64,000 nt of DNA, from NCBI GenBank assembly GCA_019426215.1, contig CM033394.1, positions 36,020,423 through 36,084,422 on the forward strand, given 5' to 3'. Below, piece after piece: positions 45,688-57,671 of the stretch; the first letter of the stretch is position 1; the number at the start of each line of letters is the position of its first letter. This stretch comes from Buddleja alternifolia (taxonomy: Eukaryota > Streptophyta > Magnoliopsida > Lamiales > Scrophulariaceae). The notes beneath the pieces were generated by a model. That model did no database searches. It was not told where the DNA came from and saw only the letters and a list, made by a program, of their open reading frames with translations. The position numbers and the translations under genes were made by a program.

Positions 45688-47282
45688 TACAAACTATTTA
45701 TTGTTTCTATTTATAGAATAAAGGTTTTGATTTTGTACATATAAATCTAATGGCATTTGAATGTATTGAACAAATAAGTCCATGAGATTTGAAGATAGTC
45801 TTTCCACCTTTTATGGTTGAGAGGATGCGGTGGAAGAGTCAAGTACGTAATCTCTTAAAAAGGGAGTTCGCGAGTTAAGGAATTTTAATTGGGCATTAAA
45901 ATTCAACTCGTATGACACTTGCTTTGACAAGGAAGTTCCAGTCGAAGACTGATTAGATAGTGGGAGCTGGTGTCATGAATGTGATTAATAGAATTAACAT
46001 ATTTAAACTCGACTCGCATTAATCCGATCACATGGGTATTTACTCTTTGATAGTCAATGATTGGGATTAAGATTGTGATAGTATGTGTGAACTTTAGACC
46101 TGAGGAATTGTTTACAATGTGCTTGTAGTATTGGATATGTAATCAGAGTAGTTAGACCCATATCACTTGATAGGTAGGGTCGACCTCAAAGTATGATCCA
46201 TATGGTGCATTCGACACTATAAGATAACTGCCGATATGGGATTCACCGTCTCGACAGTAAACGAGTATGTGACCTGTACGATCATAAGTAATAGAAATTA
46301 CAAAGTCTTTGGCCAAAGCAAATAAACTAACTAGTGATGGTCACTAAGGGTAGTTTGATAATTTCACATTATTATGATTACCGAGTACAGCATCAAGTTT
46401 TATGAGTTTGAGGATTGAGTCACGTCGGTGAAGAGTTTATCGCATATGGTAGTCATAATCAAAGTTTGTGATGACATGTTCATCTCGTATTCAATTGGGT
46501 TACGATTTGGTTCCACGATGCTGGCTAGGTGACAACTTTATCCTTTGAAATCCTCCCATTACCAATTGAATTGAGCCTAGAGAGTCGTGCTATGTGAAGA
46601 AAAGGTATTTTCCATGCTAAAGGTATTTTGGTAAAACCACATTAGACGTGATTGACTAACAAATGGATGACATGATTTAATTAAAGATATTTAATTGGAT
46701 TAAATAAATTAATTAAATCATATTAATTCATAAGTTAAATTAATTAGAAATTAGTTTATAAGTTGAATTAAATTAATTAGATTAATTTTAATTGGATTAA
46801 AGTAATTAATTAATTTTCAATTGGATTGGACTTAGATTTAATTAATTACACATGGGCTAAGATGGAACACAACCCGGAAGCCCATCTCCAACAGGACTAG
46901 CGGCCGCCCCCTCTGTAGTAAACCTAGGGGTTCTGTTTATTTGATATAAGTAGTTAGTCAGTGTCAGAACTTTACACAAGTCATTATTCAGAATCTAATT
47001 TTGAGCCAAAGAAACCTAGAGCAATAGGAAAGACAAAATTCCCTTCCTCTCTCCAACTAGTCGCCGCTGCCATTGTTGCGGGGGAGAAGATCAGAGCTTT
47101 CTCAGAGAAATTTATTTCGCGTGATTATCTAGAGGTAGGAGTCTGGGGCTACTGCTGACTAATCGAATTTTTGTCGTCAAGAGGTAATTCGATTACTCTC
47201 TTACATAATTCGTTCTTATTGTGTAATTATAATATCATGAAAATCCCCGGATTTGATTCTCGATGTGATTCGGATCACAACA
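45688..47282 (+). repeat. 5'-truncated LTR inserted in the LINE
   Basis: It is related along its length to the solo LTR at 9905-11560 (for example AAATCTAATGGCATTTGAATG, TCTTTGGCCAAAGCAAAT at 46308, and the end GGATCACAACA at 47282). About 60 bp corresponding to the LTR start, including TGTTAGG, is missing. It is flanked by 17-bp imperfect repeats GTTGACA(T/C)GCCTGTTTG at 45671-45687 and 47283-47299, not by a normal 5-bp duplication. Confidence 0.8.
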
Positions 47283-48410
47283 GTTGACACGCCTGTTTGG
47301 CATCACACCCCTTCCGGAATATACTCGTGTAAAAGTGCGTACGTGAGTTTAGTTGGGAACAACTCGCATGAGCATGAGGATAAACAGTGGCGAAATAAGT
47401 TATTTGGATACTTCGTCAAAATAAGCTCCTTATAGCCGAGGACCTTTATAATCGTGGGATCATTAATACGGCGAAGTGTAAATTTTTGTGAATATATTGT
47501 CAGGAGTAACATGCACGCTATCTGTGATTGCCCGTGGAGTGCTAATGCATGGCGGTCTATTATCCCTCCACGTCATGCCCACCAATTCTTTAGCTTTGAA
47601 TTAAAAGATTGGGTTGATTGGAACACCTCTAAACAGGTGGGATACTAGGTATGTAATGTCACATGGTCCACGGTTTTTACTGAAACGGTGAATTTTCTTT
47701 AGTAGGATAGAAACCGAGCTTGGCACGGAGATGAGGGGGACAAGCCGTCGTGCCACTGGCCAACAATTTTTGGCAGAATTAAAGAAGCTTGGCACGTTGA
47801 GGAACAAGGAATGGATTCGGAGCTCTCTGCCAGATTGGTCGAGGTTGGGTGGCGTAAACCGAATAATGGAGATATCAAAATCAATGTTGACACTGCGGTT
47901 TCAACTCATACCCATCGGAGCAGTAACAAGGCCAGCGTAGGGGGCCTCACTCCCGATTGGGAAGGGAGATGGATTAAGGGCTTTTCTGGGCGCGTTAAGG
48001 CTAACACTGTGCTACGCGCTGAGCTCCTGGCGATACAACATGGGTTAAAATTAGCTTTGGGTTTGCATGGCCGGGTGACATACATTGAAACTGACTCCAA
48101 AGAAGCTCATGATAGCATACTCCATGCAACCTTTGCTCACCGAGATTTTGAGATTATTTCCAACATTCGTCAAACTTTGTCTCAGCCTTGGGAAGTTCAC
48201 ATAAATCATATCTATCGGGAGGCAAATAAACCGGCAAACTTCATGGCCAAAAAAGGATACGGGCATAATGTTCTCGTCGTTGACATGCCTACAGAAGATC
48301 TCCAAGACCTTATAGAGCAGGATAGGAATGGATTCATGTGGCATAGATTTGCCAATGTTGATCCCGGCATGTCGGGATAATTCTTTAGGGTCGCCCCTTC
48401 TCCCCGTTTC
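47283..48410 (+). pseudogene. LINE C-terminal region with RNase H domain
   Basis: It resumes the LINE frame with VDTPVWHHTPSGIYSCKSAY, then a broken zinc-binding reverse-transcriptase region. An RNase H domain of the plant RVT_3 type follows (47811-48380): VGWRKPNNGDIKINVDTAVS, LRAELLAIQHGLKLAL, YIETDSKEAHDSIL, HINHIYREANKPANFMAKKG. The acidic residues D (INVD), E (RAEL) and D (ETDS) are retained; the last, usually AD, reads AN. The frame is open for 189 codons, ending in a stop about 30 bp before the poly(A). A plain 3' tail follows. Confidence 0.88.
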
Positions 48411-48435
48411 AAAAAAAAAAAAGTGCTTAAATGGA

Positions 48436-49417
48436 AATTAAGTCAAGTTTGGTCTATACCACATAGAAATGAGAATAATTGCATACCAATTTCTATAGCG
48501 CATGATTAGCAGTCCGGATTCTCTATTTCAAATGGTGTTTCATATCCAATTATATTTTCTTATATGCATAATACGTGTATAAATCTTTTCCTTAAATATA
48601 CAAATAAATAGAATATGAGATGAAACGAAGATCCGATGTGCATGACTAGTTATTGAGTTTGGCCTGTTTGGCCATCAACATTTTAGGAAAGAGGGGAGTC
48701 TAACGTGTTTGTAGGATTGGATCAAAGAACACGTGGGCAAGCAGTACTGGACACAAGACTCAATTCATGCTCTTGCACGGATCCAAACCCGGGTATGGTC
48801 ATGGACTTGGTTCATCGTATTTAAATCTTTTTATGCGAAATAAATAAACATATTAAATTTATTTTTCTTCCAATTAAAATTCTATATGTGGTATCATGCG
48901 GTGATTGGCATGCTACCTGATAATAGAAGGATGTAAATGCTTCAGCTGTCATTGAGCAAACCAACTCTTGTGTCCAGTAAATAACAATATTTTTTTAAGA
49001 AACAATGAAACTCGGACTCAACTTCCTATGGTTGTTTCAAATACACAACTCCGGTTAGATTTTCTCTCATAAATTTTTAACTGAAAATTCAACAAACATT
49101 TGAGTAATTTGAAATTCTTAACTCCAATTTCAAATAAAAATCATCCAACGCAACACAATGGAAGGATGCATACACAATCCAAAGGAGAAAAAGTAATACA
49201 ATTACTAATGAGTTGTGGGAATCTTGATCTCAACTTTCTAAGAAGTTACACAAAGTCAGTTCGATATGCAAGCATCTTAAAAATGGAATTTGTACTGATA
49301 GGACCACTTTTTGTTGAAAATTATGATAAAAGAATTAGTGTAGAATCGGAAAGGCTTATTTACAACTTTGTACACATTCGAATAAAATACAAAAGTAGAT
49401 AAATTGTACATGAGTAA
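48436..49417. other. Intergenic stretch without recognised gene
   Basis: Plain AT-rich DNA. An open frame near 49100-49402 is short, AT-driven and shows no family signature, so it was not called as a gene. Confidence 0.6.
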
Positions 49418-49427
49418 AAAATACAAT

Positions 49428-49705
49428 GGAAAATTACACAAACCTCCCTTCATGTAATGTGTAATTACTCGACTCCCTTATATTTTTGAAATTATAACAA
49501 AAAACCCTCATATTTTTTAAATTATATAAAAACTCTCTTTAAGACACTTTTTACGATTACCCCACATATAATTAAAAATTCTTACAATTTAACCCTTAAA
49601 AACTTTACAATTAGGCCCCTATAGGGGGTGTTGGTAATTTTAATAACATGAGGGACTTTTATGGTAATAACAAATTATATGAGGGAGTATGTCCTTAATT
49701 ATCCC
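49428..49705. mobile_element. Mutator-type MITE
   Basis: A 278-bp element with degenerate inverted ends GGAAAATTACACAAACCTCCC and (reverse complement of the right end) GGGATAATTAAGGACATACTC. It is flanked by a perfect 10-bp direct repeat AAAATACAAT at 49418-49427 and 49706-49715. A 9-10 bp duplication and this type of end suit Mutator-like elements. The interior has no coding capacity. Confidence 0.75.
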
Positions 49706-49715
49706 AAAATACAAT

Positions 49716-51740
49716 TGATCTTACATTACTTGTACAACTATCATGGTTGTAATTACTTTGTTATGTGCCACTCTAAACATTTCATTCATGTTAGAGGCAC
49801 TCCGAATTAGGGACAATTTTTTCTGGTAGATAAATTGTATTTTCTAGCATAAGGGTCACCGTTGCTGTTTGCTTAACTAGAAGGAGGTTTTTTTTTTTTC
49901 TTGGGTAAGTAAATAGAAGGGAGGCTATAATGCGAATATGAAACTTTAAAAATGTCTTTATTTTATTTTTTTATCAAACAAGGATGCCTTTGTCAACTAC
50001 TTATGTATATAATAGCAAATATGTTGAATAAACTGGCCACCTTAAATTAATCATACAAAAGGTATCGTGTCACAATTACCTTGTTACTAATTACTCAATC
50101 TTCTTCACATCTCACATTACGCAGATCCCTATGAACACCGTAGGGAAATATAATATATATATGTGGATAAATACCACTAACAATCCCTGAAATTTTACTT
50201 TATTTCACTTTGATTCTTAAAGTATTAAATGTTACGTTACTTTGAGTTGGAATGGACAAAAAAACCCTGATAAAAAGAAGGTGTAACTCACGTGCTGAGT
50301 TGGCCGGAGTCCGGAGGAAATAGGCCAGAAACCGTGTTCAAGGACCACGGGGTACATATTCTATAGTATAGGAACTAACATGCTACTATCACTAGTTAAA
50401 GGATCAAAGTGACAAAAAGCCATAATCAAAGGACGACGTGATTAACCGGTAAATAAATGAAACTTTGTTTGTCACGTGTAAATGGGGGCGTAAGAAGTAA
50501 GAGAGTCAAAAGGCATTAGAATATAGAGAGTCATACTACATAGCAAATATCTGCAAATGGACTTAAAGTAGTCAGCAGCATAATAATTATTATAATTAAT
50601 TCATTAATTATTAACATAAAAGGCGGAGTGGAAGCATCATTCACCGGCGCTAAATCCGGAACACGACCAAATGTATTTATATATGTAATAATAATGTAAC
50701 CACGTCTCTAATATAATTACATAAAATACAACAATGACATATACCTATATATATATATATATGTATAGAAATAAATAAGAGGTGGGGGTGGCTGGCAGGC
50801 ACATCAGACTACAAATCGTTCCCAACTACTCTTCACGTCTGTATGTATATTATTATAGGGATATTATATAAATGCATGTGTACGTGGACATAGAAGACAA
50901 TGAAAGATAATGATGGCGTTATCCACTACAATTATTATAATATCCAATATATGGTACACCACACATATTCAATATCTTCTTCGTACAACATTCTTTATGA
51001 TTACGATTAGGACACACAAACACACACAATATTACTATATATGCATCTCCAACAATTAGCTAATTAACAATACTAATTAATTCTCTATCACTACTGACTA
51101 ATTAGGTCCACGTACACTTATTCTATTCATATGGCGCCGATTTGTAGCCCGGGTACCTCATATCCTACCGAAAGTCGCTAAAACTTTCAACGTTTATATA
51201 TAAATTAAACAATCAAAGTTTGTCTTGTCTTCATATACGAGTAAAAATATAAATCTTAAATGTCTTTGAATTTAGCTTGAATTTAGAAAAGAACAGGACA
51301 CTTTCCCTCAAAAGACTATGGGTTTTATTTCCTCTACGAATGTGAGGGCGACAATAGTCAACGATTTATAAGTACATTGCAAGTGACCTCTGGTCCAGAC
51401 CTAAGTGCGGAGCCAAAACCTACCAAATCCTTTTTCAACCAAAAATAGAAGCTTTTAAAGTACCCAACACACATTCATACTTAGCTCTCTTTTTTTTTTT
51501 TAAAGGATACTTGGCTCTCTACTACTCTATACCAAAACTCAATTTAGGATTCACACAAAGGTAAATGAGTACGACTAAGATACATACATGTGCGCAATAA
51601 GATAAGACATACAGTCACATCTGCAAATTGAGTTCAAAGCAACATAAAAACATTCAACAATCCTCAAATCCATCCTTTCATGATCTCCCAAAATCACAAA
51701 AAAAAATAAAAAAAAATAAAAAAAAATTAAAACTACCTAT
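49716..51740. other. Intergenic region downstream of TMK copy a
   Basis: No gene recognised. An AT microsatellite lies at about 50746-50762. The region nearest the TMK stop (51600-51891) is A-rich and probably includes its 3' untranslated region. The segmental duplication shared with copy b begins at about 51741. Confidence 0.55.
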
Positions 51741-51891
51741 TCACGTTTCAAAATCACAGAAAAGAAGGAACAGGTTGCTAAAACCAATCTAAATTACAAT
51801 AGATTCACCTTAGTGAAGAATGAACAAATCCTGCAAGCCACAGATAAAGATAAATAGGCGAAATTAACAATCAGACCTCAATCTAGACCGT

Positions 51892-54800
51892 TCATCTCCC
51901 ATCAGCAGACGTAAATGAATCTGCAAACCCAGATGGCCGGGTCGGTATACTAGTTTGAGTATTATCACTGCTACCAATATAAGACGAAGAGCCATCAATT
52001 CCACTCATTCCTTCAAGAGCCTGCCACTTCTTCACCGCCTGAGGCAATGTCATATCATAATCAATCCCATAAATGTCCTCTGGATCGGACGGTTCAGATG
52101 GTTTCCATAGCTCAGCAAGAGATGAGAGCACATTGACCGCGTGGCCCATATCAGGCCGTTGATAAGGTTCCCTTGCAGAGCAGTGGCCTGCCAGCTCAGC
52201 AACGGTGCTGACACTAGCGAGAGTTTCTTCATCAAGTTCTAGGGTCGGGTCAATGGCTTTGCGGAATGTGTCTTTGTTGATGAGCATGCGGCGGAACCAT
52301 GGGACAAGATGTTGGCTGTCATCTGGCTGATTTTCATCTAGGGCCTTTCTTCCGGTGATCATCTCCATTAGGATTACCCCGAAGCTGAATACATCAATCT
52401 TGGTACTCACTCGGCCCGTCACTGTTACAATTATGCACAGCAATTATTCTTCAATTAAAGAAATGAAATGTCTAAGCCTAAATTTGGACTGAGTCGACTT
52501 AAAAGGTACAACAGAAACCGGGAGAAGAAAAATATGATTCTTTGGTTGTTATATCTTCGGAATACGGTTAAAAGGCAATGATTTATATACTATCTTCGCG
52601 CTGTATGTACATCATCACACTGAGAGATATTAGTATCCAGTACGGCATTATAAACATACAAAGAATGAGGCATAAAATTGGTATCCATCCAACTCGTAAA
52701 TCTCACCCTTTTCTATGGTTGCCATTTTGTTGCAGGAATTAGATGCCTTCAAATTCAACAGAGAAAATATTTCTTCTTTGGTGTAATGATAGCCAAATTA
52801 CTTGTTATTGATTCTGGAATGAGAAAAATGTATTTTCCCTAGAACTAATAAATACACTTTCAAATGTATGTCGTCAACTTTCTCCTTATGGTAATTAGTT
52901 TTACAATTAGGGAAGTTTTATCAGCAAAAGATACAACAAAATTAAGCTCCTAATGAACATTACACAATTCACAAGTGGAAAGTGAGGCAGAAAATTTTGG
53001 TGACATAATAAAATATCAAAACCAAGCAGGTTTAGAGAGTGAAACTGCCAAAGCAATTGTTTTGAACATGCAGCAGTTGGCATGTTGAATTCACGCAAGC
53101 AATAACAAACTTCCATAAAACAATGACAAAACTATTAATCCACATTGAAACCAATATCAAGGAAACAAAGTTACCTGCATATTCTGGAGCTAGATAGCCA
53201 AACGTCCCGGCCAATTTAGTAGCAATTGAAGCTTTTCCATCAGGAGCAAGCCGTACAAGTCCAAAATCAGCAACTTTAGCCCTCATGTCATCTCCCAGAA
53301 GAATGTTTGATGGTTTAAGATCCCTATGAATAAAACTTTGCTGAGCTAAACCATGCAAGTATTCAACGCCTCTAGCAACATCTAATGCAACAGTTAGCCT
53401 TTTAGTCCATTCAAGGGGTTTAATTCCTTCTTCTTTCCAGTTAAACAGAAACCTACTGAGTGTGCCCTGGGGCATGTACTCATACACAAGCAGCCTCTCA
53501 TTTCCATCTAAGCAATATCCCAAAAGCGCAACCAAATGCCTATGTCGAACTTTTGTAAGGACAGCAATCTCGGATTTGAATTCGTCTAAACCCTTCTCAC
53601 TCATCACACCAGATTCCATCCTTTTAACTGCGATTTTAGTCCCGTCATGCAACTCCCCCTTATAAACAGTTCCAAATCCACCTCTTCCGAGTATGTTCTT
53701 TTCACTGAAATTGTCAGTCACATTTCTCAGCACTTGAATTGAAATCACCATATTACCAGCCTCAACAATGTGAAGGTCACTCGGTCCACTGCTTCCATGA
53801 CTATAAGTCTCACTCGTTCCACCATTTACACTCGAACCAGCAATAGTGATCTTAACAGCATCCTCCGACCCTGAGTGGCGAGGATGTATAACCATGGTAT
53901 GAGGAGACTGTACTCTGCCACTGCGCTTACGTTTAGTTCTATTAAGACAAAAAACTAACACCCCAGCACACACAAGCGCACAAACGCCTCCAACTACTGA
54001 GCCCACAACCACTCCCGTCGAAGATTTCTTCCCACTGCTATTCCCTGATCCACTACTACCAGAAGATGATCCAGGTGTATTCCCTTTTCCACCCCCAGAA
54101 GTAGGGGGCGGAGCATCCTTCCCAATATTTAAGTTTCCAGCAGTGATCACAAGCACATTACTTCTAAACAACGGTACCTTCCCATAAATTTGATTGTTTG
54201 AAACATCTAACTGAACGAGGTTGGGCAGAGTTGTAAGCTCATTTGGAATTGTACCCGTCAAGTTATTATTGGACAAAACCAGTCTCTGCAGTGATGTAAT
54301 CTGGGAAAAACTTGGCGAAATCGTCCCAGTTAGACCCATTCCATGAAAATTCACCACAGTGATATTCCCATTGTTACATGTTATCCCTTTCCATGAACCA
54401 GTACAAGGATCATTCCCTTTCCAACTCTCAGCAAATGTACTCGGATACCCTAAATTCTGATCCACATTAAGCAAACTAGTCACCCGCGAATCACATTCTA
54501 CTCCAGGATCAGGTAAACAAAAACTGTTGCTATCCGCCCTCATATCCACCTGCACTGACCTACTAAATTCCGGAGTCTTCCCTTGCAACATGTTGTTGGT
54601 TAAATTCACCACCCTAAGCGAGGTCAATCCAACCAAAGAATCTGGCACCGGACCCGTCAATCCATTGTCCCTCAAACTCAAATTTTGCAAACCAACTAAC
54701 TGCGTAAAATCCGGTAACGGCCCCGAGAACGCATTGCCATGAAGCCACACCTCAGTCAATCCAGTCATGTTCTGCAAAACATCAATCGAACCATTCAATC

Positions 54801-55455
54801 TCGAACGACTCATCTGCCCATTAAGCCACAGAGACTGTATCGAAGACCCCAACGTCGCGGGCAATGGGCCCTCGAGATAATTAAACGCTAAATGCAACGT
54901 AGCCAAGCTCGAAAACGTATCGGACCCAAAAAACTCCGGTATCGGACCGGAAATATTAGCCGAGGTTGCTGAAAACGTTCGCAAAGTAGGCACACTCTTA
55001 AGACTATCAGGAATAGTCCATGAATTAAACGGATTATAATCCAAGTACACATCCGTTAACGAAGTCAAGCCATCAAAGAAATCAGGCGGAATTGAGGTAA
55101 AATTATTGTTACTGAGCAATATAGACTGGAGCGAGTTCAACCCAGAGAAACTCGGGAGTGACCCGGTGAGTTGGTTACCTTGAACTTCGAAAACTTGTAA
55201 CGAAGTGAGTTTGTTTAGGTTAACGGGTAGGGTACCTGCCAGGCTCTGATGCCCGATTTGGATCCGGGTAACCCGTCCGTCTCTGGTGCACTGAACATTC
55301 TTCCAGTTGCAAGGGTCCGGGTCGGTCCAGCCGAGTTGACTCGGAGGGTTTAGGGCTTTCTTTAAGTCCTGCATCACCGCCGAGTCACCGGACTGGGAGT
55401 GGGCGACGGCGGCCAACAGCGAACAGAACACCAAAAACGTAATTCCGGCCGCCAT
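51892..55455 (-). CDS. TMK1-like: TMK-type LRR receptor-like kinase, copy a
   Basis: Two exons: 53175-55455 (760 codons plus one base) and 51892-52421, with a GT-AG intron at 52422-53174; 936 residues, close to Arabidopsis TMK1. Domains: signal peptide 1-20; LRRs about 61-300; a Cys-containing island about 301-365; two or three more LRRs to about 435; Ser/Gly-rich linker; transmembrane segment about 481-504; kinase from about 585. The kinase keeps the glycine loop (GRGGFG 590-595), Lys611, HRD 710-712, DFG 730-732 and APE 756-758. It ends SFTSADGR. TMKs act at the plasma membrane in auxin signalling and growth; that role here is by homology. The ATG at 55453-55455 was chosen because signal peptide and copy b start there; the frame is open 45 codons upstream but untranslated in style. 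Confidence 0.95.
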
Positions 55456-55602
55456 CCAAAAAAAATAACCCCAATTTTGAGAGAATTGTGAGTAGAGGGC
55501 TTTCTTTGAAACCCCCTTCTTTTTTTTTTTTGTTGGAATGAAACCCTTGTAAAATCTTACGTTATAATAAAAGAGAGAGGAGGAAGTCAAAATTACAGAG
55601 AG

Positions 55603-55760
55603 AGAAACGTAATAAGAGAGAGAGAGAGAGAGATTATTTTCCTTGTTTGCGGGTTTTATTTTTTCCTCTTTCTGGTGGTGCTGGGGTGGGGGGGTGAGTT
55701 AATATTCATGGATATGGAGTGTGTGTTTATGTGTGTAGTGTGTGTGTGTGTTTAGGGAGC
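55603..55760. repeat. GA and GT microsatellites upstream of TMK copy a
   Basis: An AG repeat at 55614-55634 (CT repeat on the gene's strand, likely in the 5' leader) and a TG-rich stretch at 55718-55753. Copy b has a shorter AG run (61269-61281) and a different TG stretch. CT-rich leaders are common in plant promoters. Confidence 0.7.
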
Positions 55761-56329
55761 GAAGAAGAGGCGGTGAAGAAGGGGAAAAGGTGGGGAATTT
55801 GGAAAGGGACGTGGGTGTCTTTCCATAAAGGTGGAGGAGAGTGTGAAGTGAAGGGGAATTTGTGTGTGAGAGAGAAAGAGGAGAGAGAGAGAGGATTACA
55901 GTTGGCACATTGCGTGTGGGGACCACTGGGATTTCAATTAGGGGGAGTGGTGGGACCTGGGTGTTTAAGAGAGGAGGAGGGCAAAATCTCTTGAGAATTG
56001 CAATCAAGTGCAGGTAATAATTAAAAAAGTCTTAGCTGTGTGTAATCCCTCTGTATTTATGGTGCTTTGATTGTTTATTTTCATAAATTATTATACAACT
56101 CATCCAATCAGGTGGGCTTTTATTTGGGTGTAATTTTGCAATGGGACCTCTAAGCAATTATGGGTTGATAGCTAAAGTCCTTTTGAAAGTTTATGGCTAT
56201 GCTTGGTTTTATTTTGGGGTGTTCTTTGGTGAAATTATTTAGTAAGAAAAATATTTGAAAGTGGTGTATTTTGATGATAATATATTTGGCTTTATTTTGA
56301 GAATTTAGTGTTTCATTTTTTTTATTTTT
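55761..56329. other. Upstream region of TMK copy a
   Basis: Probably promoter and intergenic DNA. It is GA-rich to about 55900 (GAGAGAAAGAGGAGAGAGAG), then AT-rich. The region just upstream of the leader is shared with copy b, but copy b has extra sequence here. No separate gene was seen. Confidence 0.55.
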
Positions 56330-57035
56330 TTTCATGAGACTATTTTTATCTAGTCATTTCCATATGATATTCAAGTGACTTTTTTTTTTTTATAAAAGAT
56401 GTTCGAGTGACTTCTTTATGAAAGTATTTTTTTTTTTAATCAAAATGAAGGGGGCACCGTAAGCTACTACTACGGCAAACATAGACTATTGGTTATATCT
56501 CTAGGTCATTCGACGCTTAGCATATCTTGCTTGTAACTTTCGCGGAGCTTAATGTAAGGGGCTCGGGTGGTTGTCAAATGCTGATCTATGCCATCTTTCG
56601 TAAATTGATCAGTGACTTTATTAGCTTCCCTTGGGATCGCCATGACCCTCACTTGCCGATTCAATTTTTAAACCTTCAACGGCGTATTCTCGTGCGTCTT
56701 CCCTCGAAACCCTCGTATCCATTCTCCATTGCTGTTACAAAAACACCTTCAATGCCAACACGGTGCTCATCTCGACCCATAATAGTGATCGATGCATCCA
56801 AATTCAATTTTGTATGTCCCCCGTCAGGTTTCTTCCAACCCACATGGATACAAGTCCGAGGTTTGTCCATATTCCTATCAGCCACTTTGAAGGCTTCCAA
56901 AATTCTTTTACGTGTCATCTCTATGTCCAAGTGCAGTTGAGTCCCTCCATCTTGGTGAATCGCCTTATTTTGCCTCTGTCAAATTAAATTAACCATTTCA
57001 ATAAAAACTATAGACCAATTATCGCACCACCCATT
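56330..57035 (-). pseudogene. RNase H-like (RVT_3) fragment, copy a
   Basis: Minus-strand translation at 56676-56930 gives MTRKRILEAFKVADRNMDKP, then VGWKKPDGGHTKLNLDASIT, the first strand of a plant RNase H of the type found at LINE C-termini. The middle of the domain is deleted relative to the copy at 63356-63882. It matches 63205-64000 along its length, so it is part of the segmental duplication. Confidence 0.75.
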
Positions 57036-57429
57036 CCTGTTTGCTGGATGACGCAAGTTCTATTCCACCCAAGCCCTCGTGTCAAGGGGAAAAAATGTAG
57101 CATAGCACATCCCTCCAAATCTGGGATGCTGAATGACAATCTCTAATGGCATGCAAATTAGAGTCACCCAAGTGGCCACAGTCGAGTCAGGAGCGCTGTG
57201 ACGGTAATTTAACAATGATTTTGTAATTAGACAATTATGACTAGAAGCCATATCATTTTGTGAGAGTATTCTGTTTTATTCCAAAAGGGAACAAATGCTA
57301 TTTTTTTAACAGAAAATATAGAATCATAAAAGTTAAAAATGATTACAGACCAGTGTTCAACACTCCCGATCTTAACCATCCAGGTAGCAAAATAAGTAAA
57401 GTCTTGAGCTACAATATCATCCAGATAGG

Positions 57430-57517
57430 GGGCTTTCATAATACTCCCTACAATTCCTACTACTAGCCGTTTCTTTAGCCAGTAAGTCTGCAGCCTTGTT
57501 TACGTCAGTGGCAAAAT
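57430..57517 (-). pseudogene. RNase H C-terminal scrap at the duplication junction
   Basis: The minus strand reads ATDVNKAADLLAKETASS, the C-terminal A-N/D-K-A-A-D-x-L-A-K block of the RVT_3 RNase H family. It stops at about 57517, exactly where sequence shared with the 3' flank of TMK copy a begins (51741). The rest of this copy is therefore missing. The stretch 57036-57429 between the two fragments is otherwise unassigned. Confidence 0.65.
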
Positions 57518-57671
57518 TCACGTTTCAAAATCACAGAAAATAAGGAACAGGTTGCTAAAACCAATCTAAATTACAATAGATTCACCTTAGTGAAGAATGA
57601 ACAAATCCTGCAAGCCATAGATAAAGATAAATGGGCGAAATTAACAATCAGACCTCGATCTAGGCCGTTCA

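Larger units (their letters stand above)
44101..48422 (+). mobile_element. 5'-truncated LINE with target duplication, interrupted by an LTR
   Basis: The insertion is bounded by GTGCTTAAATGGA at 44088-44100 and 48423-48435 (13 bp, extendable into A bases). It ends with a poly(A) of about 12 from 48411. It begins inside ORF2 RT, so it is 5'-truncated, and it holds the RT (44150-45325), a linker, and a C-terminal RNase H (47811-48380). A foreign LTR sits at 45688-47282. Without that LTR the LINE is about 2.7 kb. Many stops and frame changes show it is old and inactive. Confidence 0.92.

Noticed and set aside
49100..49402. 100-codon frame downstream of the LINE
   Set aside because: No recognisable domain and biased AT composition. 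Its length is within chance for this DNA.
53032..53174. Open frame continuing from the TMK copy a kinase past 53174
   Set aside because: This is intron read-through. A GT donor follows EYA, and the conserved kinase sequence resumes at 52421 after an AG acceptor.
55456..55590. 45 extra in-frame codons upstream of TMK copy a
   Set aside because: They are Lys/Phe-rich and lie before a clear signal peptide. The frame is not kept in copy b, so they are treated as 5' untranslated.
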